NCBI GenBank assembly: GCA_900540395.1
Contig: UQFQ01000011.1
Span: 1 to 48,455, forward strand
Source: an uncultured Mollicutes bacterium
GTDB taxonomy: Bacteria; Bacillota_I; Bacilli_A; RFN20; CAG-826
Direction: 5' to 3'
DNA: 48,455 nt
Positions within the stretch are counted from its first letter, which is position 1. Each line of letters starts with the position of its first letter. This document shows, piece by piece, positions 8,139 through 16,666 of the stretch. The position numbers and the translations under genes are program-made. The notes under the pieces were generated by a model that made no database searches, had not been told where the DNA came from, and saw only the letters and a program-made list of their open reading frames with translations.

Positions 8139-9374
8139 ATGTTTGATGTAAAGAAAATAAGACAAGATTTCCCAATGCTTAATGGACATCATTTTTCTAA
8201 TAATGGTAAACCAATAATTTATTTTGATAATGCGGCGACTACTTTAAAACCTTTTTCTGTTATTGAAGCATGTGACCGTTATTATAAAAATGAAAGTGCT
8301 AACTCTCATCGTGGTGATTACGATCTCGCTTTTAAAGTTGATAAAGAAGTTGATTTAGTTAGAGAAAAGATTGCTAATTTTTTTAACGCTAAAAAAATTG
8401 AAATTGTTTTTACAAGCGGCTGTTCGATGAGTATGAACCTAGTTGCTTTTGGATATGGTTTTAAATATTTAAAAAAAGACGATGAAATATTATTAACTGA
8501 AGCTGAACATGCTAGCAATGTTTTACCTTGGTTTAAAGTAAGTGAATTAACTGGAGCAAAAATTCGTTATATTCCTTTAACTAAAGAAGGCAAATTAACT
8601 CCTGAAAATTTAAGAAAAGTGATTAATAAAAATGTTAAGGTTGTTAGTGTTGCTCAAATTACTAATGTTTTAGGATTTAAAAATGATATTAAAGAATTAA
8701 GTAAAATTGCACATGAATTTGGAGCAATTTTAGTTTGCGATGCCGCACAAAGTGCTCCTCATATGAAGATTGATGTTAAAGATCTAGATTGTGATTTTAT
8801 GTGTTTAAGTGCTCATAAAATGTGTGGACCAACTGGCATTGGTATTTTATATGGTAAATATGATTTACTTAAAATAACTGATCCATTTATGACTGGTGGA
8901 GGAGATAATGCTCGTTTTGATATGTGTGGTAACGTAGCGTATTTAGAACCACCTGCAAAATTTGAAGCTGGAACTATGAATCTTGCTGGAATTTATGGAT
9001 TTGGAGCTGCAATTGATTATTTAAATAGCATCGGAATGGATGAAATTGAAAAATACGAAAATGAGTTACACGAGTATGCTATTTCTAAATTAAAAACTAT
9101 TAAAGATTTAATTATTTATAATGAAACTGCTGATAGTGGAATCATTACATTAAACTATAAAGGTGTTTTTGCTCAAGATGAGGCTAGTTATTTAAATAGC
9201 CATGGGATTTGTGTTAGAAGTGGCGAACACTGCGCCAAACTTCTTAAAGATATTTTAAAAACACCTGCGACAGTAAGAGTTAGTTTCTATTTTTATAACA
9301 CTAAAGAAGAAATTGATATTTTATTTGAAGCTTTAAAAAACGGAGGTAATTTCTTAGATGCCTATTTCAATTAA
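8139..9374 (+). CDS. sufS: SufS cysteine desulfurase
   Basis: A PLP-dependent group II cysteine desulfurase, 411 residues, which takes sulfur from cysteine and passes it to SufU. The PLP-binding lysine is in LSAHKMCGPTG (Lys227), and the catalytic cysteine is in RSGEHCAK (Cys365), the conserved SufS context. YFDNAATTLKP near residue 28 and HRGDYDL near 57 are also family blocks. It starts one base after the sufD stop and overlaps sufU by 17 bases. Because MnmA is encoded elsewhere in this window and no second desulfurase is seen here, SufS may also supply tRNA thiolation, but the rest of the genome would decide that. Confidence 0.96.
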   Translation: MFDVKKIRQDFPMLNGHHFSNNGKPIIYFDNAATTLKPFSVIEACDRYYKNESANSHRGDYDLAFKVDKEVDLVREKIANFFNAKKIEIVFTSGCSMSMNLVAFGYGFKYLKKDDEILLTEAEHASNVLPWFKVSELTGAKIRYIPLTKEGKLTPENLRKVINKNVKVVSVAQITNVLGFKNDIKELSKIAHEFGAILVCDAAQSAPHMKIDVKDLDCDFMCLSAHKMCGPTGIGILYGKYDLLKITDPFMTGGGDNARFDMCGNVAYLEPPAKFEAGTMNLAGIYGFGAAIDYLNSIGMDEIEKYENELHEYAISKLKTIKDLIIYNETADSGIITLNYKGVFAQDEASYLNSHGICVRSGEHCAKLLKDILKTPATVRVSFYFYNTKEEIDILFEALKNGGNFLDAYFN

Positions 9375-9801
9375 TCCACAAATGATGCGTGAAATTATTA
9401 TGGATCACTATAATAATCCACTTCATAAAAATGTTCCTCAAAATTTAGAAGGCTATAAAAAAATAAGAATGGATAGTGACTCTTGCATCGACGATATTAC
9501 CATCTATATCAAAATTGAAGATGATAAGATTATTGATGCTTGTTTTGAAGGAGTAGCTTGTACAATATCAACCTCAAGTACTGATATTTTATGTGATTTA
9601 ATTATTGGTAAATCTGTAAAAGACGCTCTATATATTGTTGAACAATATAAAAATATGATTTATGAAAAAGATTTTGATGATTCAGTACTTGATGAATTAA
9701 TTGTTTTTATTAACACTCATAAGCAAGCAGCTCGAATAAAATGTGCTACGCTTGGTCCAAGTGGTGTTGAAGATATCATAAACGGGAAAGATGATAAATA
9801 A
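9358..9801 (+). CDS. sufU: SufU zinc-dependent sulfurtransferase
   Basis: A 147-residue SufU that accepts sulfur from SufS. The four zinc ligands can be followed: Cys43 and Asp45 in DSCIDD, Cys68 in GVACTIST and Cys129 in RIKCATLG. Most SufU proteins have CGD at the first site; here Gly is replaced by Ile but both ligands remain. The start ATG lies in the sufS 3' end with a 17-base overlap and an AAACGGAGGT ribosome site inside sufS. The gene sits in the standard Gram-positive position between sufS and sufB. Confidence 0.93.
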   Translation: MPISINPQMMREIIMDHYNNPLHKNVPQNLEGYKKIRMDSDSCIDDITIYIKIEDDKIIDACFEGVACTISTSSTDILCDLIIGKSVKDALYIVEQYKNMIYEKDFDDSVLDELIVFINTHKQAARIKCATLGPSGVEDIINGKDDK

Positions 9802-9803
9802 GT

Positions 9804-11213
9804 ATGGACACACAAGATAAAATTAATTTAAAAGAAGATAAAGAGTATAAATACGATTTTAAAGATAAGGTCAATAGCATCTTTTCAACTGGTAAAGGTT
9901 TAAACGAGGATGTAATAAGAGAAATTTCCAAAGCTAAAAATGAACCAGAATGGATGCTAAATTTTCGTCTTGACGCTTATCGCAAGTTTATAAAAATGCC
10001 TTTCCCAAATTTTGGTCCTGATGTAACTAATTTAGATTTTGATAGTTATACTTACTTTACTCGTTATGCAAAAGGGGACAAAAATAACTGGGATGAAGTC
10101 CCTGAAACTATCAAAAATACCTTCCAAAAATTAGGTATACCTGAACAAGAGCAAAAATATTTAAGTGGAGCCGCAACTCAATATGAATCAGAAATGGTTT
10201 ACCATAATATGCTAAAAGAAGTTGAAGAAAAAGGTGTTATATTTCTTTCAACTGATATGGCTTTACAACTTTACCCAGATTTAGTTAAAAAATTCTTTGG
10301 GACTGTAATTCCGGTTGCTGATAATAAATTTTCAGCCTTAAATGGTGCAGTATGGAGTGGTGGAAGTTTTATTTATGTTCCTAAAGGCGTCAAATTAGAA
10401 AAACCTCTTCAATCATATTTTAGAATTAATAATGAAAAAACTGGACAATTTGAAAGAACGCTTATCATTTGTGATGAAGGAAGCGATGTCCATTATGTCG
10501 AAGGATGTACAGCTCCAATTTATTCAAAAGAATCTCTTCATGCGGCTGTTGTTGAAATTATCGTTATGAAAGGCGCTAAATGTCGTTATTCAACAGTTCA
10601 AAACTGGTCGAATAATATTGTTAATTTAGTCACAAAAAGAGCTAATGTCTATGAAGATGGCATTATGGAATGGATTGATGGAAATATCGGCAGTCAAATC
10701 AATATGAAATATCCTGCTTGTATATTAAAAGGAGAAAGAGCTAAAGGAATTTGCATTTCAATTGCTGTAGCTGGAAAAGGACAATTTCAAGATGCAGGAG
10801 CTAGAATGATTCATGAAGCTCCTAATACTACAAGCTCTATTATTTCTAAATCTATTGTTAAAAATGGTGGTACAAGTAATTATCGTGGAACTTGTCGCAT
10901 TAAAAAAGAAGCTATTAATTCAAAAGCACATGTTGAATGTGATACATTAATTTTAGATTCATATTCTAAATCGGATACCATTCCAAAGAATGAATGTCAC
11001 AATAATTCAAGCTATTTAGAACATGAAGCAACGGTTAGTAAAATTAGCGAAGATCAGCTTTTCTATTTAATGAGTAGAGGAATTAGTGAAAAAGACGCTA
11101 CTCAAATGATTATTATGGGATTTATTGAACCATTCTCAAAGGAACTCCCAATGGAATATGCAGTTGAACTTAATCAACTTATAAAGATGGATATGGAAGG
11201 AAGTGTTGGTTAA
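9804..11213 (+). CDS. sufB: SufB Fe-S cluster scaffold
   Basis: The main scaffold subunit, 469 residues, full length. Characteristic stretches include SGAATQYESEMVYHNM (about 127-142), AVWSGGSFIYVPKGVKL, YVEGCTAPIYSKESLHAAVVE and the C-terminal block YLEHEATVSKISEDQLFYLM with SRGISEKDA. It closes the suf block and its stop codon overlaps the mnmG start in TAATG, so mnmG is likely co-translated with it. Confidence 0.97.
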   Translation: MDTQDKINLKEDKEYKYDFKDKVNSIFSTGKGLNEDVIREISKAKNEPEWMLNFRLDAYRKFIKMPFPNFGPDVTNLDFDSYTYFTRYAKGDKNNWDEVPETIKNTFQKLGIPEQEQKYLSGAATQYESEMVYHNMLKEVEEKGVIFLSTDMALQLYPDLVKKFFGTVIPVADNKFSALNGAVWSGGSFIYVPKGVKLEKPLQSYFRINNEKTGQFERTLIICDEGSDVHYVEGCTAPIYSKESLHAAVVEIIVMKGAKCRYSTVQNWSNNIVNLVTKRANVYEDGIMEWIDGNIGSQINMKYPACILKGERAKGICISIAVAGKGQFQDAGARMIHEAPNTTSSIISKSIVKNGGTSNYRGTCRIKKEAINSKAHVECDTLILDSYSKSDTIPKNECHNNSSYLEHEATVSKISEDQLFYLMSRGISEKDATQMIIMGFIEPFSKELPMEYAVELNQLIKMDMEGSVG

Positions 11214-13102
11214 TGATTAATTACGATTATGATGTAATTGTAGTTGGAGGAGGCCACGCAGGATGCGAGGCTTCTTTTGCATGTGCGCATCGTGGTGATA
11301 AAACACTTCTGATTTCTTTAAACATTAAAATGATGGCTAATATGCCTTGCAATCCATCAATTGGAGGCAGTGCTAAAGGTATTGTTGTTCGTGAGATTGA
11401 TGCTCTTGGAGGCATGATGGGGAAAATTTGTGACCAAGAATATCTTCAAATGAAGATGTTAAATACTAAAAAAGGCCCTGGTGTCCAATGTTTACGTGCA
11501 CAAGCCGATAAACATCGTTATCCTCATCACATGCAAGAAGAACTTTTAAAGACACCTAATTTAACTATTTTAGAAGATGAAGTTGTTGAGATACTTCATG
11601 ATGAAACTAAAGTATATGGCGTAGTTACTAGAAAAGGCCAAAAAATCACTTCAAAAGCTGTTGTTTTAGCAACCGGCACATATATGAATAGTGAGATTTT
11701 AAGAGGACATCATAAATTTAGTGGCGGCCCAGATGGTGAAAAGCCTAGTGTTGGGTTAAGTGACAACTTAAGATCTATGGGTATTAATCTTCAAAGATTA
11801 AAAACCGGTACTCCACAAAGAATCGCTAAAGAATCGATTGATTTTAGTAAAACTGAAATTCAATATGGAAACGTTGATGATCAGGCTTTTAGTTATGAAA
11901 CTCATTCTTTTGTACCTTTAAAAGATCAGATACCTTGTTATTTAATTTATACAACGCCAAAAACACATGAAATTATCCGTGCTAATTTAGAGAAAAGTGC
12001 CATGTATGGTGGTCTTGTTAAAGGTGTAGGGCCACGTTATTGCCCATCTATTGAAGATAAAATTGTCCGTTTTGCTGATAAACCTCGTCATCAATTATTC
12101 TTAGAACCAGAAAGCTATGATACAAATTCTATCTACCTTCAAGGCTTCTCCACCAGTATGCTGGAAGATGTACAAGTAGAAATGGTTCATTCTTTGCCTG
12201 GATTAGAAAATGCAAAAATTCTTAAATATGCTTATGCAATTGAATATGATGCTTTAGAAAGTGAAGAGTTTGATGTTTCGTTAATGGTTAAAAAATGGCC
12301 CGGATTATTTATTTCTGGCCAAATTTGTGGAACAAGTGGCTATGAAGAGGCCGCTGGACTTGGTCTTATCGCTGGCATTAACGCTTCTAAATATATAAAA
12401 GGCGAAGATCCATTCATTTTAAAGAGGGATGAGGCCTATATTGGCGTTATGATTGATGATTTAATCACAAAAGGAACTAAAGAACCTTATAGATTATTGA
12501 GCAGTAGAGCCGAATATCGTTTGCTTTTAAGAAGTGATAACGCTGATCTTAGATTAACGGAATATGGTCATGATTTAGGGTTAATTAGCGAAGAAAGATA
12601 TCAAAAATTTATCAAAAAGAAAGAAACGATGCTTAAAATTGCATCAATACTTGAAAAAACTTATTTTGGTGAGACAAGCCAAATCAATGAATATTTAACT
12701 TCGCTTGGATATGAAAGATTACAAAGCGGAGTGAAAGGAACAGATATTTTAAAAAGAAATGGTGTTTCCTATCATGAGCTCAAAAAATATTTAAATCTGG
12801 ATGATTCACTTTCTTTGGATACATTGGGTGAATTTGAACTTGAGGTAATGATTAAATATCAAGGCTATATCGAAAATGAAAGAAAAGAAGCGAATAAATT
12901 TAGAAAGTTAGAAAATATTAAGTTATCTAAAGATTTAGATTATCTCAATATGAGTGGATTAAGACTTGAAGCTCGTCAAAAACTTGATAAAGTAAGACCT
13001 GAAACGCTAGGACAAGCTAGTAGAATTAGTGGTGTTAATCCTAGTGATATATCAGTACTTATTTTGAATTTAAAAAAAGGTAAAAATGATGGAACTATCT
13101 GA
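11213..13102 (+). CDS. mnmG: MnmG (GidA), tRNA uridine-5-carboxymethylaminomethyl modification enzyme
   Basis: The FAD-dependent partner of MnmE, which modifies the wobble uridine (position 34) of certain tRNAs. The dinucleotide-binding motif VVGGGHAGCEA is at about residues 9-19, followed by the family blocks MPCNPSIGGSAKG and IDALGG. GTPQR and YCPSIEDK are present in mid-protein, and the C-terminal domain has the IKYQGYI block. At 629 residues it is the usual length. Its start overlaps the stop of sufB, and its 3' end overlaps rsmG. In many Firmicutes mnmE precedes mnmG; here the suf operon does instead. Confidence 0.97.
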   Translation: MINYDYDVIVVGGGHAGCEASFACAHRGDKTLLISLNIKMMANMPCNPSIGGSAKGIVVREIDALGGMMGKICDQEYLQMKMLNTKKGPGVQCLRAQADKHRYPHHMQEELLKTPNLTILEDEVVEILHDETKVYGVVTRKGQKITSKAVVLATGTYMNSEILRGHHKFSGGPDGEKPSVGLSDNLRSMGINLQRLKTGTPQRIAKESIDFSKTEIQYGNVDDQAFSYETHSFVPLKDQIPCYLIYTTPKTHEIIRANLEKSAMYGGLVKGVGPRYCPSIEDKIVRFADKPRHQLFLEPESYDTNSIYLQGFSTSMLEDVQVEMVHSLPGLENAKILKYAYAIEYDALESEEFDVSLMVKKWPGLFISGQICGTSGYEEAAGLGLIAGINASKYIKGEDPFILKRDEAYIGVMIDDLITKGTKEPYRLLSSRAEYRLLLRSDNADLRLTEYGHDLGLISEERYQKFIKKKETMLKIASILEKTYFGETSQINEYLTSLGYERLQSGVKGTDILKRNGVSYHELKKYLNLDDSLSLDTLGEFELEVMIKYQGYIENERKEANKFRKLENIKLSKDLDYLNMSGLRLEARQKLDKVRPETLGQASRISGVNPSDISVLILNLKKGKNDGTI

Positions 13103-13793
13103 TTTAAATAAAATTGAATTCTTAAAAGAATTAACTGATGAAAAAATAATTCTTTTAGAAAAGTACATGAATTTTACACTTGAAGAAAATAAGAAATTTA
13201 ATTTGACAGCTTTAGATAATAAAGATGATTTTATTATCAAGAATATTATCGATTCCCTTTTAGCAGTAAAAATCATTGATTTTGATTTAACAAATAAACG
13301 TGTTGTTGATATCGGAAGTGGAGCAGGTTTACCTGGCATACCTTTAGCCGTCTATTATCCAAACACCAAATTTTATTTATTAGAACCAACAACAAAAAGA
13401 GCCAATTTCTTAAAACAGGTAGTAATGTTACTTGACCTTAAGAATGTAGAAGTACTTAATGAAAGAGCTGAAATTCTAGCAAGAAGCAATTTTGAAAGAT
13501 TTGATTATGGAACAGCTCGTGCAGTGGCTAATATTAACATATTATTAGAACTTGCTATGCCTCTTTTAAAAGTTGGTGGTGAATTTATTGCATATAAAGG
13601 AATTAATTACGAAAATGAGGCTTCCAGTATTAAATTAGTACTTAATGAGTTGAAAACTAGTAATAAATTAGTAGTTAATTGTAATTTACCTTTTACAAAT
13701 GAAACAAGAAATTTTGCTATTTTTAAAAAAGAGGCAGAAATATCAAACAAATATCCTAGAAATTATAGTTTAATTAAAAAGAGACCGTTATGA
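13086..13793 (+). CDS. rsmG: RsmG (GidB), 16S rRNA m7G527 methyltransferase
   Basis: A SAM-dependent methyltransferase, 235 residues, acting on 16S rRNA G527. The SAM-binding loop VVDIGSGAGLPGIPLA is at about residues 74-89, then LLEPTTKRANFLKQV, and the ERAE motif near residue 134 is family typical. Two adjacent ATGs (13086, 13089) are both possible; an AAAGGT site fits either. It overlaps mnmG by 17 bases and parA by 4, continuing the packed operon. The mnmG-rsmG-parA-parB order is the usual origin-proximal arrangement, although no dnaA or origin is seen here. Confidence 0.95.
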   Translation: MMELSDLNKIEFLKELTDEKIILLEKYMNFTLEENKKFNLTALDNKDDFIIKNIIDSLLAVKIIDFDLTNKRVVDIGSGAGLPGIPLAVYYPNTKFYLLEPTTKRANFLKQVVMLLDLKNVEVLNERAEILARSNFERFDYGTARAVANINILLELAMPLLKVGGEFIAYKGINYENEASSIKLVLNELKTSNKLVVNCNLPFTNETRNFAIFKKEAEISNKYPRNYSLIKKRPL

Positions 13794-14569
13794 AGAATTG
13801 GGTTATATCTATCGTAAATCAAAAAGGCGGCGTTGGTAAAACTACAACCGCCATTAATTTAGCAGCATCGTTAGCACAACTTGGTAAAAAAGTTTTAATT
13901 ATTGATTTTGATGCTCAGGGAAATAGTTCTAGAGGGTATGGAATCGATATTACCTTACTCAATAAAACTATTTTTGAAGCACTTATTGGAAAATACGATA
14001 TAAATGCTATTATTAAAAAGACGTTAGTTAAAAATGTAGATGTTGTTCCTGCTAATTTACGCTTATCTTACTTTGATAGTGAAATAGGTAATTTGCACGT
14101 TGAACCATTTACAGTTTTAAAAAATGTCTTAGCAAAATTGAATCGAAATTATGATTTTATTTTGATTGATTGTCCACCAAGCTTAGGACTTTTATCAATA
14201 AATGCATTATCAGCTTCTAACTCAGCTTTAATTCCTGTTCAATGTGAATATTTTGCAATGGAAGGCTTAGCACAAGTTTTAGCTAGCATTAAAAAAGTTC
14301 AATCAAGTTACAATCATGAGTTAGAAATTGAAGGATTTTTACTTACAATGTATGAAACTCGTTCGACACTTGGCAAAGAAATTGTTGGCCAAGTTCGTGG
14401 ATTATTTAGAGAAAATACCTTTAATGTTGAAATTCCTCGTAACATATCAATTAGCGAAGCTAGTGGAAAAGGTATGCCAGTACTTTTATATAAACCTACT
14501 AGTGCAGGAGCAAGATCTTATCTACAACTTGCAAGGGAGATTTTAGATAATGACAGCAGAAGAAAATAA
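13790..14569 (+). CDS. parA: ParA/Soj chromosome-partition ATPase
   Basis: A 259-residue deviant-Walker ATPase that works with ParB in chromosome segregation and replication control. The deviant Walker A KGGVGKTT is near residues 12-19, the switch region DFDAQGNSS is near 40, and the Walker B block FILIDCPPSLG is near 123. The start ATG overlaps the rsmG stop by 4 bases, and its end overlaps parB by 20 bases. Confidence 0.95.
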   Translation: MKNWVISIVNQKGGVGKTTTAINLAASLAQLGKKVLIIDFDAQGNSSRGYGIDITLLNKTIFEALIGKYDINAIIKKTLVKNVDVVPANLRLSYFDSEIGNLHVEPFTVLKNVLAKLNRNYDFILIDCPPSLGLLSINALSASNSALIPVQCEYFAMEGLAQVLASIKKVQSSYNHELEIEGFLLTMYETRSTLGKEIVGQVRGLFRENTFNVEIPRNISISEASGKGMPVLLYKPTSAGARSYLQLAREILDNDSRRK

Positions 14570-15383
14570 AAAAACTTTAATACAAAGTGATTTAAAATCA
14601 CTCATAGAGCGTTTTTCAAAAGATGATGTAATTAGCGGAATTGATAAAAATTATCAAAGAGAGAATGTTAAATATCTTTCTTGTGACGAAATCGTTGATA
14701 ATTCATTTATCAAAGACGCTAAAATTGACAAAGAAACAATTAAGAATATTGAAAAATCTATTATAGAAAGAGGAATTTACAATCCTTTAATTGTCAGAGA
14801 ATATAAAAAAGGCAAATACGAAGTAATTATTGGAAGAAAAAGATGGATAGCTTCTAAAAAATTAGATTATAAAAAGATACCTGTAATTATTAAAAATTAT
14901 GATGATCAAGAAACTTTATTAATTCTTCTTTGCGATGCCAGGGAAAACAAAAACTTTAATCCAATAGAAATTGCTCTTGTCATTAAACATTTAGCCGATG
15001 ATTTTAATTACAAAAAGAAAGATATTGCTGAAATCTTACATGTATCAAGCGGGCAAGTTAGCAATTATTTATCACTTCTAAATATGCCTAAAGATGTAAT
15101 TTACGATATTTCCACTAATAAATTATCTTTTGGACACGCAAAAGCTATTTCTAGACTCAAAGAAAAAGATATAAAAAGTATCATTAAAAAGATTTATGAC
15201 TATAGTTTAAGTGTTCGTGATACTGAGAAATTAGCTTTTAAACTTGAAGATAAAAATGTTCGTATTAAAAGAGAATATGTTATTCGCAAAAAGAATAAGA
15301 GCATAATTATTAAAGTAAATGGCGAAGAAAACTTTAATAGGATTTACAAAAAAATTAATGAGTTATTAAAAAAAGAATTTTAA
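14550..15383 (+). CDS. parB: ParB/Spo0J-family partition protein, divergent
   Basis: A 277-residue DNA-binding CTPase-family partner of ParA. The ParB nuclease-like fold is seen in IKNIEKSIIERGIYNPLIV, then VIIGRKRWIASKKL (the family GERRWRA box, here GRKRWIAS) and ARENKNFNPIEIALVI (the ENLQREDLNPIEEA box). A helix-turn-helix follows: KKKDIAEILHVSSGQVSNYL (about 160-179). The boxes are recognisable but diverged, and the C-terminal dimer domain is short and lysine-rich. It overlaps the parA end and closes the operon. Noc is a related alternative, but adjacency to parA makes Spo0J/ParB more likely. Confidence 0.88.
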   Translation: MTAEENKKTLIQSDLKSLIERFSKDDVISGIDKNYQRENVKYLSCDEIVDNSFIKDAKIDKETIKNIEKSIIERGIYNPLIVREYKKGKYEVIIGRKRWIASKKLDYKKIPVIIKNYDDQETLLILLCDARENKNFNPIEIALVIKHLADDFNYKKKDIAEILHVSSGQVSNYLSLLNMPKDVIYDISTNKLSFGHAKAISRLKEKDIKSIIKKIYDYSLSVRDTEKLAFKLEDKNVRIKREYVIRKKNKSIIIKVNGEENFNRIYKKINELLKKEF

Positions 15384-15399
15384 TCATAAGAACAAGTTG

Positions 15400-15405
15400 T
15401 ATAAT
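15400..15405 (+). promoter_or_regulatory. Predicted -10 box for the ribU riboswitch transcript
   Basis: A perfect TATAAT 8 bases before the FMN aptamer. No good -35 box lies 17 bases upstream. It gives a transcript that starts at the aptamer edge. Confidence 0.45.
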
Positions 15406-15412
15406 AAATTTG

Positions 15413-15517
15413 CTTCAGGGATAGGTGAAATTCCTTATTGGCGGTAAACCCCGCGCGAGTTAACACTCATGAACTAGTGAAATTCTAGTGGCAGCAGTAA
15501 AGTCTGATATAAAGAAG
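15413..15517 (+). ncRNA. FMN riboswitch (RFN element)
   Basis: The aptamer carries the conserved RFN segments in order: a CTTCAGGG opening, AGGTGAAATTCC, TTGGCGGTAAACCCCGCG, a variable arm, TAGTGAAATTCTAGTGGCAG, the AGTCTGAT block and a closing GAAG that pairs with the opening CTTC. FMN binding is expected to turn off the riboflavin transporter downstream. Confidence 0.93.
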
Positions 15518-15535
15518 TAAGCTTTATACTTTTTT

Positions 15536-15564
15536 AGGACCTGAAGTGTAGGAGGTCCTTTTTT
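15536..15564 (+). terminator. Riboswitch expression platform: terminator that also contains the ribU ribosome site
   Basis: A 7-bp stem (15536-15542 with 15553-15559), a 10-base loop, then a T run. The AGGAGG ribosome site of ribU (15550-15555) overlaps the 3' arm of this stem. The hairpin could stop transcription and also hide the ribosome site. Confidence 0.75.
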
Positions 15565-15565
15565 A

Positions 15566-16189
15566 ATGATTAACAAAAGAAGAAGAGTAATAAATTATAT
15601 TACTCAAACCGCTATTTTTGGTGGGTTAGCTGCAATCTTGTATTGCGTTCCTGGTTTACAATTTCAATTACCATTTGTTGCTCCAGGGTTTATGTCAGTG
15701 CATTTAGATGAAATTCCAATCCTTATTTCATCATTTGCATATGGTCCTTTATTAGGTGTATTTGAAATTATTTTAAAAACATTAATTAAGCTACCAATGA
15801 CTTCGAGTTTATGTGTTGGTGAATTAGGTGATATGTTTTATTCTTTTGCTTTAGTAATTCCAGCCGCATTAATCTATAAAAAGCATCGTACATTTAAAGG
15901 CGCAGTTATAGGATTAGCAGTTGGGGTAGCTTGTAACTTAGTAGCGACTTCAATCATTAATTTATATACAATTTTTCAATTTTATAAATTTGTGTATGGG
16001 TTTGAAGATGGCTATATTGCTGGAGCATTTAACGCCATTTTTAACTGGGGAATTACAAGCGATCTCGATCCTCGTCTAGCTATCCTTTTACTTCCATTTA
16101 ATATTATTAAAAATGCGATTGTAGTAGGAGTTACTTTTATTGCATATAAACCATTAAGATTTATTTGCGAAAAAGTTTATAAATATTAA
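15566..16189 (+). CDS. ribU: RibU, riboflavin-specific S component of an ECF transporter
   Basis: A 207-residue integral membrane protein with about six hydrophobic segments, of the energy-coupling factor substrate-binding type. The stretch VHLDEIPILISSFAYGP is typical of ECF S components, and EIILKTLIKLP and GELGDMFYS follow. Placement under an FMN riboswitch identifies the substrate as riboflavin. The shared EcfA/EcfT energising module is not in this window. The ATG at 15566 follows the AGGAGG at 15550-15555 by 10 bases. The gene is monocistronic, ending at a bidirectional terminator. Confidence 0.93.
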   Translation: MINKRRRVINYITQTAIFGGLAAILYCVPGLQFQLPFVAPGFMSVHLDEIPILISSFAYGPLLGVFEIILKTLIKLPMTSSLCVGELGDMFYSFALVIPAALIYKKHRTFKGAVIGLAVGVACNLVATSIINLYTIFQFYKFVYGFEDGYIAGAFNAIFNWGITSDLDPRLAILLLPFNIIKNAIVVGVTFIAYKPLRFICEKVYKY

Positions 16190-16201
16190 AAAGTGAAAAA
16201 G

Positions 16202-16227
16202 AAAAGCACCTCAGTAGAGGTGCTTTT
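16202..16227. terminator. Bidirectional terminator between ribU and ferredoxin
   Basis: An 11-bp stem (16202-16212 with 16217-16227) with loop AGTA. It begins with A4 and ends with T4, so it can serve both convergent genes. Confidence 0.88.
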
Positions 16228-16252
16228 AACAATTCAATTTATTTAGTGAAGC

Positions 16253-16432
16253 TTATTTTTCAATAGCGCCAGCTGGGCAATTGCTAATAGCTTCATCGAC
16301 GACTGCTTCATCAATATCGGCAATGACTGTTGCTTTGCCTTCTTCATCAAATTCAAATGTTTCTGGGTAGCTTCCTACGCATAAACCGCATCCGATGCAA
16401 GCGTCTTTATTAACTGTAACTTTAACTGCCAT
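16253..16432 (-). CDS. fer: Ferredoxin, single [4Fe-4S] cluster
   Basis: A 59-residue electron carrier of the cytosol. It begins MAVKVTVNKDACIGCGLC and ends ISNCPAGAIEK. The cluster ligands are Cys12, Cys15 and Cys18 (CxxCxxC) and Cys52 (CP), the standard single-cluster ferredoxin pattern; the middle of the protein is acidic. GGAGG and AAGGA sites precede the ATG. It is monocistronic, convergent with ribU and divergent from gapA. Which reductase it serves is not shown here. Confidence 0.95.
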   Translation of the reverse strand: MAVKVTVNKDACIGCGLCVGSYPETFEFDEEGKATVIADIDEAVVDEAISNCPAGAIEK

Positions 16433-16454
16433 TTTTCCTTAACCTCCAATAACA

Positions 16455-16482
16455 AGTATATCAATTGTAAGCATTTTTACAA
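16455..16482 (-). promoter_or_regulatory. Predicted promoter of the ferredoxin gene
   Basis: On the minus strand, TTGTAA (16477-16482) and TATACT (16455-16460) are 16 bases apart, about 23 bases before the start codon. Confidence 0.6.
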
Positions 16483-16492
16483 GATTTTTCAT

Positions 16493-16510
16493 GGTTAGAT
16501 AAACCTAACC
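16493..16510. promoter_or_regulatory. Inverted repeat next to the ferredoxin promoter
   Basis: GGTTAG and CTAACC arms with a 6-base spacer, 10 bases upstream of the ferredoxin -35 box. It has the form of an activator or repressor site. No regulator can be named. Confidence 0.4.
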
Positions 16511-16666
16511 TTTGATTTTAAACAAACTTAATATATTTTCTTTAATAACAGCAGTTTATGTTAAAGAAATAATATTTCTTTTGAATAAGCAAAAGTAGTG
16601 ACTACTTAATTAAAATTAAAGCATTTGTCAATACCTTTTAGTCATTTGAATTCCTTACTTTTTTAT

